Below are positions 63,623 through 64,000 of a stretch of DNA of 64,000 bases, in pieces. The number at the start of each line of letters is the position of its first letter. Position 1 is the first letter of the stretch. The DNA comes from Streptomyces humidus (GTDB lineage: Bacteria; Actinomycetota; Actinomycetes; Streptomycetales; Streptomycetaceae). The DNA lies in NCBI RefSeq assembly GCF_014649655.1, contig NZ_BMTL01000025.1, positions 1 through 64,000 on the forward strand, given 5' to 3'. The notes below the pieces were generated by a model. The model worked only from the letters and a program-made list of their open reading frames with translations, was not told the origin of the DNA and searched no databases. Position numbers and translations under genes: made by a program.

Positions 63623-64000
63623 TCACTCCCCGGCCGGTCGGGACCGGGGCTTCGGGGCCCGGCCGTCGAGGTGCGCCTGCACCGTGGGCCCGTACCGGTC
63701 GACGACGTCCTCGACCGGCATCGCCCGCAGGGCGTCGCCGCGCGCGATGCCGAACATCACGCCGAGGCCGAGCAGGGCGGCGACCGCGAGTTCCGCGCGC
63801 ACGTCCGTGTCGGGGCCGGTCAGCCGGGCGGCGAGCTTCTTCGTGACCTGGGCGCGGAAGTTGGCGCGCAGGACGTCTCCGTGTTCGCCGTGCAGGGGCG
63901 CGAAGGCGATGCGCACCACGGGGTCGGCGCCCCGCTCGCGCTGGCTGACCAGCACGTGCCGGACCATGTGCCGGCCCAGCTCGGCCGGCGGGGCGTCGAG
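63623..64000 (-). CDS. TetR-family regulator, C-terminal part (partial)
   Basis: The frame is open to the right edge of the window, giving 125 residues of a helical ligand-binding domain; the DNA-binding helices lie beyond 64000. 'AELGRHMVRHVLVSQRERGA', 'FRAQVTKKLAARLTGPDTDV' and 'AALLGLGVMFGIARGDALRA' match the C-terminal domain found in one actinobacterial TetR subgroup. The frame ends APKPRSRPAGE. It precedes the aldo/keto reductase gene on the same strand by 217 bases. Confidence 0.75.
   Translation of the reverse strand, partial: LDAPPAELGRHMVRHVLVSQRERGADPVVRIAFAPLHGEHGDVLRANFRAQVTKKLAARLTGPDTDVRAELAVAALLGLGVMFGIARGDALRAMPVEDVVDRYGPTVQAHLDGRAPKPRSRPAGE

Overview
The window is about 64 kb of very GC-rich actinobacterial chromosome, almost certainly from a Streptomyces or a close relative. 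The signs are strong third-position G/C bias, many GTG (and some TTG) starts, extensive GTGA/ATGA stop-start overlaps, a WhiB-like protein, an F420-dependent oxidoreductase, the treS-maltokinase-glgB trehalose/glycogen block, and many PP2C/STAS/anti-sigma proteins. Both ends cut genes: the 3' end of treS on the left and the C-terminal part of a TetR-type regulator on the right. I saw no rRNA, tRNA, CRISPR, prophage or insertion sequence.

Left part (1-7.1 kb): trehalose/maltose metabolism (treS, mak, glgB), a YbdK-type carboxylate-amine ligase and a long-chain acyl-CoA ligase.

Stress-signalling island (7.3-32.3 kb): small HATPase anti-sigma-type proteins; a PRC-barrel gene translationally overlapped with one of them; a 1,429-residue poly-HAMP hybrid kinase; an ANTAR-like/PAS/PP2C phosphatase; a BldG/RsbV-type STAS protein; and, between two MarR genes, a compact chain PP2C - rsbR - rsbS - rsbT - HATPase/PP2C - GAF/PP2C in which every junction is a 4-base stop-start overlap. 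NDH-2, an FUSC-type membrane protein, DUF1206 and DUF5133 proteins and a SigB/SigF-family sigma factor follow. Three sequences matching the Streptomyces SigB-type promoter (GNNTN, 14-16 bases, GGGTAC/T) lie upstream of the PRC-barrel gene, the STAS gene and ndh. Partner-switching control of an alternative sigma factor, feeding back on its own regulators, is the simplest reading (inference).

Middle part (32.3-49.5 kb): an MFS transporter; the divergent LysE exporter/ArgP pair with a near-palindromic operator; a TetR regulator convergent with argP; a saccharopine dehydrogenase-like enzyme; a WhiB-like protein; a minus-strand envelope operon (M1 aminopeptidase, L,D-transpeptidase lipoprotein, OmpR-type regulator, sensor kinase); an FAD dehydrogenase with its TetR regulator and palindromic operators; AlkB-like, metallo-beta-lactamase-fold, DUF4032 and universal stress proteins.

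Right part (50-64 kb): a three-gene overlapping operon encoding a receiver/glutaredoxin-like/thioredoxin-reductase-like fusion without recognisable redox CxxC motifs, a cNMP-binding-domain histidine kinase and a UBP-type zinc-finger protein. Next come a TPR protein, a polyprenyl synthase and a PLP-dependent dehydratase; a membrane-anchored pseudokinase; a serine beta-lactamase-like hydrolase; an F420/LLM oxidoreductase; a DUF6328 membrane protein; an aldo/keto reductase; and the partial TetR gene. The receiver/TrxR-like/cNMP-kinase/zinc-finger operon is the best candidate for a poorly described signalling system. A C-rich two-hairpin element at about 31.5 kb, reminiscent of the actinobacterial 6C small RNA, is the best RNA candidate.
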